A stretch of DNA of 64,000 bases, from contig LR990730.1 of NCBI GenBank assembly GCA_905142475.1, forward strand, positions 3,906,001 through 3,970,000, read 5' to 3'. The notes under the pieces were generated by a model. That model saw only the letters and a list, made by a program, of their open reading frames with translations. It had not been told where the DNA came from and made no database searches. The translations under genes and the position numbers were made by a program. The stretch is from Xanthomonas hydrangeae. GTDB taxonomy: Bacteria > Pseudomonadota > Gammaproteobacteria > Xanthomonadales > Xanthomonadaceae. This document shows, piece after piece, positions 8,853 to 17,752 of the stretch (position 1 is the first letter of the stretch; every line of letters begins with the position of its first letter).

Positions 8853-11069
8853 TCAGAAATTGGCGCGGAACTGCGCACCCACGATGCGCGGGTCGTTGAT
8901 GAAGCCGGTGAGGTTGTTGAAGTCGATCGCACCGGTCACGCGGATCTGGTTGGTGCAGTTGCGGCAGAACACCGACACCTCGTACGCACCCGCGCCCCAG
9001 TTGTAGCCGATCTTGGCGCCGCCTTCGACCAGCGGCTGGCCGGTGAACTCCTTGGAGTCGTACAGGAAGAAGTTCACTTCGCTGCGGTAGGACCAGTCCG
9101 TATAGAAGAACAGCTCGCCGTCGTCGCCCATCGGGATGCCGTAACGCAAGGTGGCGTTGGCCATCCACTTGGCAGCCTGCGGCAGATCGTTGCCGTCGAT
9201 GATGGCGTTGCCGGCCGCGTTGAGCGGGTCGGTCACGGTGCAGGTGCGGCACACGCCCACCGACAGCGCCGGATCGTCGATGCGGGTCCAGTTGTAGGCG
9301 CCGCCGGCGGTGACGCGCAGGTTCTGGGTGAGCAGCGCTTCGAAGTCGAACTCGGCGCCGCGCGCCTTGGTCTTGTCGGCGTTGAGCAGGCGCACGTCGT
9401 TGGAGACGCCGCCCACTGCGGTGAGCTGCTGGTTCTTGACGCGGAAATCGTAGACGTCGAAGCTCAGGCGCGCGCGGTTGTCGAACAGATCCGACTTGAT
9501 GCCGATCTCGAACGAATCCACCGTCTCCGGCTCGGCCACGGTCAGCGGCGCGGTGCCCGAGGGCACGCCGAAGCTGGCGCCACGGAAGCCGCGTGCCGCA
9601 CGGGCGTACACGTTGACGTCGTCGTTGATGGCGAAGGTGGCCGCCAGATCGCCGGTGACCTTGGAGTTGTCGGTCTCGCCGCTGGACGGCTCGACCAGCG
9701 TGACGCGATCCAGCGCCAGCACGTCGAAGGTCTTCTTGTCGTAGGTGTAGCGGATGCCGGCGCGCAGGTTCAGGCGATCGGTGGCCGCATAGTTCAACGA
9801 GCCGAATGCCGCCCACGAGGTGTTGCGCTGGCGGGTCAGCTGGTAGCTGGCCAGATCGCCGCCGCTGAAGGTGTTGTAGGTGTAGTTTTCGCCTTCCACA
9901 TCGTCGTGGAAGTAGTACAGGCCGGCCTGCCAGTTGAGCGGGCCTTCGTACTGCGATTCGGCGCGCAGTTCCTGGCTGTACTGGTCCAGGCTCTTGATGC
10001 CGCCGGCGGTTTCCACCGGGAACGGAATCACGCCCGGGCCGGACGGCGGTGCGAACACCGCGCCGAAGCCGCCGTCGATGTCGCCGCGGCTGTAGTACTT
10101 GCCGATGCCTTCATACGCGGTGATCGAGTGCAGCGCGATGTCGCCCAGGTCCCAGGTCAGATTGGCGCTGCCGCCGTAGGTCTGCAGTTCCTGGTTGTTG
10201 GCACCGTCGATGAAGGATTTTTCTTCGTCGAAGCCATCCACCAACTGGTTGGTGCCGGGCTGGATGACGTTGGCGCGGAACAGGCGCGCGGTGCCGTCCA
10301 GATGACGCGCATGCGCGTTGAACAGCGCGCTGAAATCGTCGCTGGCCTGGTACAGCAGCTGCAGGCGCACGGCCGAGTCGGTATAGCCTTCCAGATCGCG
10401 GCCATCGCGGTTTTCCACCCAGTCGTCGCGACGCTGGCCCAGCGTGGACAGACGCGCCGCCCAATGCTCGCCCATGGCGATGCTCAGGCCGCTTTCCAGC
10501 GTCATCGTGCCGTAGGTGCCGTAGGACAGGCTGGCGTAGCCGTCATTGGCGCCAATGGTCGGCTTGACCGAGTTGAACTTGACCACGCCGGCCGGCGTGT
10601 TGCGGCCGAACAGCGTGCCCTGCGGGCCGCGCAGCACTTCCAGGCCTTCCAGATCGAAGATCGGGAAGCCCTTCAGGAACGCGTTTTCCTGCACCACGTC
10701 GTCATAGATCAGTGACACCGGCTGCGAGGCGTAGGTGTTGAAGTCGGTGTTGCCGTAGCCGCGGATGTACACGCGCGGGAACACACGGCCGTTGGACGAT
10801 TCGATATTGAGGCTGGGCGCCTTGCCGGCGAGCACGCGGATGTCCGAGCCGCTGGTGGAGATGGCATCCAGAAATTCCGGACGCAGCACCGATGCCGACA
10901 CCGGCACGTCCTTGGAGTCTTCCGAACGGCGTTCGACCGTGACCTTGACCGCGTCCAGACGTACGACACCGTCGTCGCCGGGCGCCTGCTGGGCAGCGGC
11001 ATGTAACGGAAGAAGGGAAGCGACGGCAACGGCGAGCGCGCTGATCTTGAGCGACCGGCTGGCGGACAT
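8853..11069 (-). CDS. TonB-dependent outer-membrane receptor
   Basis: 738 residues from the ATG at 11069, preceded by GGAG at a fitting distance; an upstream in-frame start at 11306 would precede the signal peptide and is unlikely. Signal peptide MSASRSLKISALAVAVASLLPLHAAAQ; plug domain with LEVLRGPQGTLFGRNTPAGVV, the classical plug signature; 22-strand barrel to the C-terminus, which ends in ...RANF with the aromatic residue needed for BamA recognition. Architecture is that of iron-complex/CirA-like receptors, but the substrate is not evident. The barrel C-terminus has a CRTC and a CRNC pair. Neighbouring nucleoside hydrolase suggests a nucleoside-related ligand (inference). Confidence 0.93.
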   Translation of the reverse strand: MSASRSLKISALAVAVASLLPLHAAAQQAPGDDGVVRLDAVKVTVERRSEDSKDVPVSASVLRPEFLDAISTSGSDIRVLAGKAPSLNIESSNGRVFPRVYIRGYGNTDFNTYASQPVSLIYDDVVQENAFLKGFPIFDLEGLEVLRGPQGTLFGRNTPAGVVKFNSVKPTIGANDGYASLSYGTYGTMTLESGLSIAMGEHWAARLSTLGQRRDDWVENRDGRDLEGYTDSAVRLQLLYQASDDFSALFNAHARHLDGTARLFRANVIQPGTNQLVDGFDEEKSFIDGANNQELQTYGGSANLTWDLGDIALHSITAYEGIGKYYSRGDIDGGFGAVFAPPSGPGVIPFPVETAGGIKSLDQYSQELRAESQYEGPLNWQAGLYYFHDDVEGENYTYNTFSGGDLASYQLTRQRNTSWAAFGSLNYAATDRLNLRAGIRYTYDKKTFDVLALDRVTLVEPSSGETDNSKVTGDLAATFAINDDVNVYARAARGFRGASFGVPSGTAPLTVAEPETVDSFEIGIKSDLFDNRARLSFDVYDFRVKNQQLTAVGGVSNDVRLLNADKTKARGAEFDFEALLTQNLRVTAGGAYNWTRIDDPALSVGVCRTCTVTDPLNAAGNAIIDGNDLPQAAKWMANATLRYGIPMGDDGELFFYTDWSYRSEVNFFLYDSKEFTGQPLVEGGAKIGYNWGAGAYEVSVFCRNCTNQIRVTGAIDFNNLTGFINDPRIVGAQFRANF

Positions 11070-11368
11070 GGGAAAGACTCCGGATTCTGGTGGCGGAACG
11101 GCCTGATCTGCATGCCGCGTTGCAACAGAATTAACACGATTTACACAAATTTGGCAGAGCGCGTGCGAAAAAGTTTTCGGAATTCGAAAAGGCGTTCGAA
11201 TTATTGCAACACGGCCGTGCAATTTGTGCGGCGGGGCGTACCGGGTCTCAGGCCCCGGTGCCAGTACCGGGTCGCCTGGAAAGGAGGCTTGAGCCTGCCG
11301 TTCCAATCATGGGGAAAGGCGTTGACATCGCCAGTGGTAGCAGCGGCATTCCATGTCGCCTGCGCCGA

Positions 11369-12628
11369 TCACTGTGCCTGCAGAACATCACCCGGCACCC
11401 GCACCCAACCTTCCATCAGCACCCGCGCACTGCGGCTCATCAACGCCTTGGTCACCTGCCACTGGCCATCCACCAACTGCGCTTCGGCGCCAACGCGCAA
11501 CGTGCCGGACGGATGCCCGAAGCGCACTGCCGAGCGCGTCGCGCCGCCCGCTGCAAGATTGACCAAGGTGCCCGGCACAGCGGCTGCCGTACCGATGGCC
11601 ACCGCCGCAGTGCCCATCATCGCGTGATGCAACTTGCCCATCGACATCGCGCGCACCAGCAGATCGAGTTCGGCCGCGTGCACCGGCTTGCCGCTGGACG
11701 CAACGTAATCGGCCGGCGGCGCAACGAACGCCACCTTCGGCGTGTGTTGCCGCGTGGCCGCATCTTCCACTTTCGCAATCAAGCCCATCCGCACCGCGCC
11801 ATGCGCACGCAAGGTCTCGAACATCGTCAATGCGCGCGGGTCACCATTGATCGCCTCCTGCAACTCGGTGCCGGTGTAGCCCAGGTCGCGCGCGTTGACG
11901 AAGATGGTCGGGATGCCGGCATTGATCAGCGTCGCGGCGATCGTGCCCAGGCCCGGAATCTCCAATTGATCGATCAGCTTGCCGGTGGGAAACATCGCCC
12001 CACCCTCGCCTTCGGCATCGTCGGCAGGGTCGAGAAACTCCAGCTGCACTTCGGCCGCCGGAAAGGTCACCCCATCCAGTTCGAAGTTGCCGGTTTCCTG
12101 CACCTGGCCATCGCTCATCGGCACATGCGACACGATGGTCTTGCCGATATTTGCCTGCCAGATCCGCACCGTCGCCACACCCTTGCGCGGTACCCGCGCG
12201 GGGTCGATCAGGCCATTGGCAATCGCAAACGGCCCCACCGCCGCCGACAGATTGCCGCAGTTGCCGCTCCAGTCCACGAACGCGCTGTCGATGGCCACCT
12301 GCCCGAACAGATAGTCCACATCGTGTCCGGCGCGGGTACTGGCCGACACGATCACGCTCTTGCTGGTGCTGGAGGTCGCCCCGCCCATGCCATCGATCTG
12401 CTTGCCATATGGATCGGGGCTGCCGACCACCCGCAGCAACAACGCATCGCGCGCAGGTCCGGGCTGCTGCGCGGCGGCGGGCAGATCCTGCAGACGGAAG
12501 AACACGCCCTTGCTGGTGCCGCCACGCATGTAGGTGGCCGGGATGCGGAGTTGGGGAGATGGGTCATGGGGGGCCGGGATTGGGAATTGAGAATGGCGAT
12601 TGGGTGGCAGAACCACGGCAAGGGCCAT
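11369..12628 (-). CDS. prpF: PrpF, aconitate isomerase partner of AcnD
   Basis: Isomerase that lets the AcnD version of the 2-methylcitrate cycle run by converting the AcnD product to a substrate for aconitase. About 400 residues matching PrpF: RIPATYMRGGTSKGVFFRL near the start, GNCGNLSAAVGPFAI, and HHAMMGTAAVAIGTAAAVPG near the end. Last gene of prpB-prpC-acnD-prpF. The start is uncertain: the only upstream in-frame ATG (12628) puts a heptamer-repeat-derived leader of about 25 residues in front of the conserved PQLRIPATY. A non-ATG start nearer that point is equally possible. Only 5 bp separate it from the acnD stop. Confidence 0.93.
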   Translation of the reverse strand: MALAVVLPPNRHSQFPIPAPHDPSPQLRIPATYMRGGTSKGVFFRLQDLPAAAQQPGPARDALLLRVVGSPDPYGKQIDGMGGATSSTSKSVIVSASTRAGHDVDYLFGQVAIDSAFVDWSGNCGNLSAAVGPFAIANGLIDPARVPRKGVATVRIWQANIGKTIVSHVPMSDGQVQETGNFELDGVTFPAAEVQLEFLDPADDAEGEGGAMFPTGKLIDQLEIPGLGTIAATLINAGIPTIFVNARDLGYTGTELQEAINGDPRALTMFETLRAHGAVRMGLIAKVEDAATRQHTPKVAFVAPPADYVASSGKPVHAAELDLLVRAMSMGKLHHAMMGTAAVAIGTAAAVPGTLVNLAAGGATRSAVRFGHPSGTLRVGAEAQLVDGQWQVTKALMSRSARVLMEGWVRVPGDVLQAQ

Positions 12629-12700
12629 GGACGCTAGTGCGCTTGCGGTGCTGATGTCGCTTTCAACAAATCTCGATTCCCGACTCCCGATTCCCGGCTC
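12577..12700. repeat. Degenerate GGGAATC heptamer clusters at the acnD/prpF junction
   Basis: GGGATTGGGAATTGAGAATGG-type sequence near 12577-12605 faces its complement near 12673-12700 (GATTCCCGACTCCCGATTCC). The two clusters lie in opposite orientation. One encodes the prpF leader and the other the last residues of acnD (the ESRESGVGNRD tail). Confidence 0.7.
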
Positions 12701-15276
12701 TCAAGAAAATCCTGCGCAAAGCGTTGCAGCACGCCGCCCGCCTCGTAGATGGACACTTCCTCGGCGGTGTCCAGGCGGCAGGTGACCGGCACCTGCACCT
12801 GCTCGCCGTTGCGCCGATGGATCGACAGCGTCAGCGTGGCGCCGGGTGTGCGTTCGCCCATCACATCGAAGGTTTCGCTGCCATCGATGCCCAGCGTCTT
12901 GCGATCGGTGCCCGGCTTGAACTCCAGCGGCAACACACCCATGCCGATCAGGTTGGTGCGGTGAATCCGCTCGAAGCCTTCGGCCACGATCACTTCCACC
13001 CCGGCCAGCCGCACGCCCTTGGCGGCCCAGTCACGCGAGGACCCCTGCCCGTAATCGGCACCGGCAACGATGATCAGCGGCTGCTTGCGCGTCATGTACG
13101 TTTCGATCGCCTCCCACATGCGCAGCACCTGCCCTTCCGGTTCCAGCCGCGCCAGCGATCCTGCCTTGACCTGTCCATCGACCACGGCCATTTCGTTGAC
13201 CAGCTTGGGATTGGCGAAGGTAGCGCGCTGCGCGGTGAGGTGATCGCCGCGATGGGTGGCGTAGGAATTGAAGTCTTCTTCCGGCACGCCCATCTGCGCC
13301 AGATATTCGCCGGCCGCACTGCCGGCCTGGATCGCATTCGACGGCGAGAGATGGTCGGTGGTGATGTTGTCGCCCAGCACCGCCAACGGGCGCAGGCCAT
13401 GCAAACTGCGTGCACCGGCGAGCGCGCCTTCCCAGTACGGCGGACGACGGATATAGGTGCTTTGCGGCCGCCAGTCGTAGAGCGGGCTCACCTGCACGCC
13501 CTGCCCCACGCTGCGCTTGAACATCGGGTCGTAGACGCTGCGGAAGTGTTCCGGCTTGACGCTGCGCGCCACCACCGCATCGATCTCCGCATCGCTGGGC
13601 CACAGATCCTTGAGCGTCACTGCCACGCCATCGGCATCGATGCCCAGCACATCTTTTTCGATATCGAAGCGCACCGTACCGGCGATGGCATAGGCGATCA
13701 CCAACGGCGGCGATGCCAGAAACGCCTGCTTGGCATACGGATGGATGCGCCCGTCGAAATTGCGGTTGCCCGACAACACCGCCGTGGCATACAGATCGCG
13801 GTCGATGATCTCTTGCTGGATCACTGGGTCCAGCGCACCGCTCATGCCATTGCAGGTGGTGCACGCGAACGCGACGATGCCAAAGCCCAGTTGTTCCAGT
13901 TCGCTCAACAAGCCGGCGTCTTCCAGATACAACTGCACCGCCTTGGAGCCCGGCGCCAGCGAACTTTTTACCCACGGTTTGCGGGTCAGTCCACGTGCAT
14001 TCGCATTGCGCGCCAGCAAACCGGCGGCGATGACATTGCGTGGATTGGAGGTGTTGGTGCACGAAGTGATCGCCGCAATGATCACCGCACCATCGGGCAT
14101 CTGGCCCGGCACGTCTTCCCACGTGCCGGCAATGCCGCGCTCGGCCAGCGCGCTGGTCGCCACGCGCTTGTGTGGGTTGGATGGCCCGGCCATATTGCGC
14201 ACGACGCTCGACAGGTCGAACTGCAGCACGCGCTCGTACTGCGCGGTGACCAGATCATCCGCCCACAAGCCGGTATGGCGCGCGTAGGTGTCCACCAATG
14301 CAATCTGCGCGTCTTCGCGCCCGGTCAGACGCAAATAGTCCAGCGTCTGCTGGTCGATATAGAACATCGCCGCGGTGGCGCCGAACTCCGGCGTCATGTT
14401 GGAGATGGTCGCGCGGTCGCCAATGGTCAATGCGCTGGCGCCGGCACCATAGAACTCCAGATATGCACCGACCACACGCTGCTGACGCAAAAACTCGGTC
14501 AACGCCAGCACGATGTCGGTGGCGGTGATACCGGGTGCCGGCTTGCCCAGCAACTCCACTCCGATGATGTCGGGCAAGCGCATCCACGATGCGCGCCCGA
14601 GCATCACGTTTTCCGCTTCCAATCCGCCAACACCGACTGCAATGACACCCAGCGCATCCACATGCGGGGTGTGGCTGTCGGTGCCCACGCAGGTATCGGG
14701 AAACGCAACGCCATCCAACGTGTAGATCACCGGCGACATCTTCTCCAGATTGATCTGATGCATGATCCCGTTGCCCGGCGGAATCACTTCCATGTTTTCG
14801 AACGCGCGCTTGGTCCATTCGATGAAATGGAAGCGGTCGGCATTACGACGGTCTTCCACGCTGCGATTCTTGGCGAAGGCCTGCTTGTCGAAACCGGCGT
14901 ATTCCACCGCCAGCGAGTGATCGACGATCAACTGTACCGGCACCACCGGATTGACCTGCGCCGGATCGCCCCCCTGCTCGGCGATCGCATCGCGCAGTCC
15001 GGCCAGGTCGACCAACGCGGTCTGCCCCAGAATGTCGTGGCACACCACGCGCGCCGGAAACCACGGAAAATCCAGATCGCGCTTGCGCTCGATCAGCTGG
15101 CGCAGGTACGCCTCCAGCATCTGCGGTTCTGCACGCCGCACCAGGTTTTCGGCGTGCACGCGGGCGGTGTACGGCAGCATTGCGTAGGCGCCTGGTTGCA
15201 GCGCATCCACCGCAGCGCGTGCATCGAAGTAATCCAACGAGGTGCCCGGCAGGGGCTTGCGGTACTGGCTGTTCAT
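12634..15276 (-). CDS. acnD: AcnD, iron-sulfur 2-methylcitrate dehydratase
   Basis: Aconitase-family enzyme that dehydrates 2-methylcitrate, replacing PrpD in AcnD/PrpF-type organisms. 880 residues from the ATG at 15276 (MNSQYRKPLPGTSLDYFD). The ORF can be extended to 15408 only through a tandem heptamer repeat, so the shorter start is preferred. Cluster cysteines are visible in SCTNTSNPRNV and CTTCNGMSG; the swivel domain has QGSSRDWAAKG. The extreme C-terminus (ESRESGVGNRDLLKATSAPQAH) is written by degenerate heptamer repeats and is probably not part of the ancestral protein. It lies between prpC and prpF in the same orientation and is expected to be transcribed with them from the sigma-54 promoter before prpB. 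Confidence 0.95.
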   Translation of the reverse strand: MNSQYRKPLPGTSLDYFDARAAVDALQPGAYAMLPYTARVHAENLVRRAEPQMLEAYLRQLIERKRDLDFPWFPARVVCHDILGQTALVDLAGLRDAIAEQGGDPAQVNPVVPVQLIVDHSLAVEYAGFDKQAFAKNRSVEDRRNADRFHFIEWTKRAFENMEVIPPGNGIMHQINLEKMSPVIYTLDGVAFPDTCVGTDSHTPHVDALGVIAVGVGGLEAENVMLGRASWMRLPDIIGVELLGKPAPGITATDIVLALTEFLRQQRVVGAYLEFYGAGASALTIGDRATISNMTPEFGATAAMFYIDQQTLDYLRLTGREDAQIALVDTYARHTGLWADDLVTAQYERVLQFDLSSVVRNMAGPSNPHKRVATSALAERGIAGTWEDVPGQMPDGAVIIAAITSCTNTSNPRNVIAAGLLARNANARGLTRKPWVKSSLAPGSKAVQLYLEDAGLLSELEQLGFGIVAFACTTCNGMSGALDPVIQQEIIDRDLYATAVLSGNRNFDGRIHPYAKQAFLASPPLVIAYAIAGTVRFDIEKDVLGIDADGVAVTLKDLWPSDAEIDAVVARSVKPEHFRSVYDPMFKRSVGQGVQVSPLYDWRPQSTYIRRPPYWEGALAGARSLHGLRPLAVLGDNITTDHLSPSNAIQAGSAAGEYLAQMGVPEEDFNSYATHRGDHLTAQRATFANPKLVNEMAVVDGQVKAGSLARLEPEGQVLRMWEAIETYMTRKQPLIIVAGADYGQGSSRDWAAKGVRLAGVEVIVAEGFERIHRTNLIGMGVLPLEFKPGTDRKTLGIDGSETFDVMGERTPGATLTLSIHRRNGEQVQVPVTCRLDTAEEVSIYEAGGVLQRFAQDFLESRESGVGNRDLLKATSAPQAH

Positions 15277-15310
15277 GGCTGGCGATGTCGAAGCGGGCGG
15301 GGGCATTTCG

Positions 15311-15366
15311 GGATTCGGGATTCGGGATTCGGGATTCGGGATTCGGGATTCGGGATTCGGGATTCG
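15311..15366. repeat. Tandem heptamer (GGATTCG) x8
   Basis: Eight uninterrupted copies of GGATTCG between acnD and prpC. Related degenerate units occur at 12577-12700 and 42588-42680. Perfect copies imply recent or ongoing slippage. Confidence 0.95.
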
Positions 15367-15422
15367 GATTAGAGTCTCAGACGCCTTTAGGGTTTCTCCA
15401 TCTCTCATCGCGCTTGCGAGAG

Positions 15423-15455
15423 CTCGATCGCCTTCATTGAACGAAGGCGATCGAG
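15423..15455. other. 13-bp stem-loop after prpC
   Basis: CTCGATCGCCTTC (15423-15435) pairs perfectly with GAAGGCGATCGAG (15443-15455) around a 7-base loop. No T-run follows on either strand, so it is more likely an mRNA-stabilising or processing hairpin between prpC and acnD than a terminator. Confidence 0.6.
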
Positions 15456-15483
15456 GTGCACCACTCCAACGGCGAGCGCGTTC

Positions 15484-16638
15484 TCAGGAACGCTGATCCA
15501 ACGGTACGAACACCTGATCTTCCGGCCCGGTGTAATTGGCCGAGGGACGAATGATCTTGCCGTCCACGCGTTGCTCGATGATGTGCGCACTCCACCCTGC
15601 AGTGCGCGCCAGCACGAACAACGGCGTAAACATCGCCGTCGGCACGCCCATCATGTGGTAGCTCACCGCGCTGAACCAATCCAGGTTCGGGAACATTTTC
15701 TTGATGTCCCACATCACCGTCTCCAGGCGCTCGGCAATGTCGTACATCTTGCGGCTGCCCTGCTCGTCGGACAGCTCCCGCGCCACCTCCTTGATCACCT
15801 TGTTGCGCGGGTCGGACACGGTGTAGACCGGATGCCCGAAGCCGATCACCACTTCCTTGCGCTCCACGCGCGCCTTGATGTCGGCCTCGGCTTCATCCGG
15901 GGTGTCGTAGCGCTTCTGCACTTCGAAGGCCACTTCGTTGGCGCCACCGTGCTTGGAGCCGCGCAACGCACCGATGCCGCCGGCGATGGCGCTGTACATA
16001 TCGCTACCGGTACCGGCAATCACGCGGCTCGCGAACGTGGACGCGTTGAACTCATGCTCGGCGTACAGGATCAGGCTGGTGTGCATCGCACGCACCCAGG
16101 ACTCCTTCGGCGCAAAGCCGTGCAACAGATGCAGAAAATGCCCGCCGATGGAATCGTCGTCGGTCTCCACCTCGATGCGCTTGCCGTTGTGGCTGTAGTG
16201 ATACCAGTACAGCAACATCGAGCCCAACGATGCCATCAGCTTGTCGGCGATGTCGCGCGCACCGGGATGGTTGTGGTCGTCCTTCTCCGGCTGCAGGCAG
16301 CCCAATACCGAGACACCGGTGCGCATCACATCCATCGGATGCGCCGAAGGCGGTAGCTGTTCCAGCGCAGTCTTCACCGCAGCCGGCACGCCGCGCAGCG
16401 AGCGCAATTTGGCCTTGTAGCCGCGCAGTTCGCCGCTGTTGGGCAACTTGCCATGCACCAGCAGATACGCGATTTCCTCGAACTCGCTGGTGGTTGCCAG
16501 ATCAAGAATGTCGTACCCGCGGTAATGCAGATCGTTGCCGCTGCGGCCCACCGTACACAACGCGGTGTTGCCGGCAGCAGTACCGGACAATGCGACGGAT
16601 TTTTTTGGCTTGAAACCGGGGTTGACGGTGTCGTTCAT
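15484..16638 (-). CDS. prpC: 2-methylcitrate synthase
   Basis: Condenses propionyl-CoA with oxaloacetate, the committing step of the methylcitrate cycle. 384 residues from the ATG at 16638, chosen because TGGGAGC lies 8 bp upstream (an ATG five codons earlier has no such site). Citrate-synthase family motifs: [39 protein letters not shown], and [19 protein letters not shown]. Short N-terminal extension and overall length fit PrpC rather than the longer GltA. Second gene of the operon after prpB (gap about 75 bp). Confidence 0.95.
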   Translation of the reverse strand: MNDTVNPGFKPKKSVALSGTAAGNTALCTVGRSGNDLHYRGYDILDLATTSEFEEIAYLLVHGKLPNSGELRGYKAKLRSLRGVPAAVKTALEQLPPSAHPMDVMRTGVSVLGCLQPEKDDHNHPGARDIADKLMASLGSMLLYWYHYSHNGKRIEVETDDDSIGGHFLHLLHGFAPKESWVRAMHTSLILYAEHEFNASTFASRVIAGTGSDMYSAIAGGIGALRGSKHGGANEVAFEVQKRYDTPDEAEADIKARVERKEVVIGFGHPVYTVSDPRNKVIKEVARELSDEQGSRKMYDIAERLETVMWDIKKMFPNLDWFSAVSYHMMGVPTAMFTPLFVLARTAGWSAHIIEQRVDGKIIRPSANYTGPEDQVFVPLDQRS

Positions 16639-16713
16639 GCGATGAGCTCCCAAACTATGTCGTGTTGCGGTGTCACGGATGAGGTGGCGAAACGTGCGCG
16701 CAGCAGAGCGCGA

Positions 16714-17610
16714 TCATGCGCCTTTGCGCGCAAACAGCGCATCCAGACGCTGCTCGAAGCCGTGGTAGCCGATGCGTTCGTACAGCTCTTCGCGTGTCTG
16801 CATGCTTTCGAGCACGGCCTGTTGATGCCCGTCGCGACGAATCGCGGTGTAGACCGCCTCGGCCGCCTTGTTGGCCGCACGGAATGCGGACAACGGAAAC
16901 AGCTGGATCGCCACACCGGCCTGCGCAAGTTGGTCGCGGGTAAACAGTGGCGTCTTGCCGAATTCGGTGATGTTGGCCAGCACCGGCACACGCACCGCAT
17001 CGACGAAGCGCTTGTAGGTGTCCAGGTCGTACGCGGCCTCGGCGAAGATACCGTCGGCACCGGCTTCCACGCAGGCGATGGCGCGTTCGATCGCCGCATC
17101 CACGCCTTCCATCTGGATCGCATCGGTGCGTGCAATCAAAAAGAACGCCGCATCGGTCTTGGCATCGGCGGCCGCCTTGACCCGATCCACCATCTCGCCC
17201 TGGCTGACGATCTCCTTGCCCGGCCGATGTCCGCAACGCTTGGCGCCTACCTGATCTTCGATATGGCAACCGGCCGCGCCCGCCTTGATCAGCGATTTGA
17301 TGGTGCGCTCGATGTTGAACGCACTCGGCCCGAAGCCGGTGTCCACATCCACCAGCAGCGGCAGTTCGCAGACATCGGTGATGCGGCGCACGTCGATCAG
17401 CACGTCTTCCAGCGTATTGATACCCAGGTCCGGCAACCCCAACGAGCCGGCCGCCACACCGCCGCCCGACAGATAGATCGCCTGGTAGCCGGCGCGCTGG
17501 GCCAGCAGCGCATGGTTGGCATTGATCGCGCCGATCACCTGCAGCGGCGATTCGGCAGCCAGCGCGGCGCGGAAGCGCGTGCCGGCGGAAGCGGGGGGCG
17601 AAAGCGTCAT
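16714..17610 (-). CDS. prpB: 2-methylisocitrate lyase
   Basis: Splits 2-methylisocitrate into pyruvate and succinate, the last step of propionate catabolism. 298 residues from the ATG at 17610 with AGGAA upstream. The isocitrate-lyase superfamily loop is [11 protein letters not shown], and metal/substrate residues appear in DVDTGFG and the EDQ of HIEDQVG. First gene of the operon: it lies directly downstream of the sigma-54 promoter at 17643-17657. A longer frame to a TTG at 17658 would start inside that promoter and is rejected. Confidence 0.95.
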   Translation of the reverse strand: MTLSPPASAGTRFRAALAAESPLQVIGAINANHALLAQRAGYQAIYLSGGGVAAGSLGLPDLGINTLEDVLIDVRRITDVCELPLLVDVDTGFGPSAFNIERTIKSLIKAGAAGCHIEDQVGAKRCGHRPGKEIVSQGEMVDRVKAAADAKTDAAFFLIARTDAIQMEGVDAAIERAIACVEAGADGIFAEAAYDLDTYKRFVDAVRVPVLANITEFGKTPLFTRDQLAQAGVAIQLFPLSAFRAANKAAEAVYTAIRRDGHQQAVLESMQTREELYERIGYHGFEQRLDALFARKGA

Positions 17611-17642
17611 GGCGGTTCCTGGATTGGGATGTGGTGATGAGC

Positions 17643-17657
17643 GCAAGTGGCATGCCA
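17643..17657 (-). promoter_or_regulatory. Sigma-54 (-24/-12) promoter of the prp operon
   Basis: Minus strand reads TGGCAT, five bases, TTGC, which matches the TGGCAC-N5-TTGC consensus at all but one position with exact spacing. It sits 33 bp before the prpB ATG and faces away from prpR, which encodes a sigma-54 activator. Function is inferred from sequence and context. Confidence 0.85.
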
Positions 17658-17694
17658 ACTGTAACTCTTTGATTTTACTGCCGAGACTGTGTCA

Positions 17695-17707
17695 ATTTGT
17701 TGCAAAT
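17695..17707. promoter_or_regulatory. Small palindrome, candidate PrpR site
   Basis: ATTTG-TTG-CAAAT, a perfect 5-bp inverted repeat about 40 bp upstream of the sigma-54 promoter and in front of prpR. Position suits an activator or autoregulatory site. No experimental consensus is available here to confirm it. Confidence 0.35.
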
Positions 17708-17752
17708 CCGTAACGTGTGGAGCAGCATGAAACGCCATTGAAACGCGACTGC

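Noticed and set aside
11204..12637. 477-codon plus-strand open frame
   Set aside because: Complement of prpF; shadow composition.
15306..15370. CRISPR-like array
   Set aside because: Heptamers are directly adjacent with no spacers; a simple tandem repeat. No cas genes in the window.
12724..15372. 882-codon plus-strand open frame
   Set aside because: Antisense to acnD, same His/Arg/Gln-rich shadow composition, no domain or ribosome site.
17658..17660. Earlier prpB start at a TTG
   Set aside because: It lies inside the sigma-54 promoter and would be upstream of the transcript start; the ATG at 17610 has a ribosome site.
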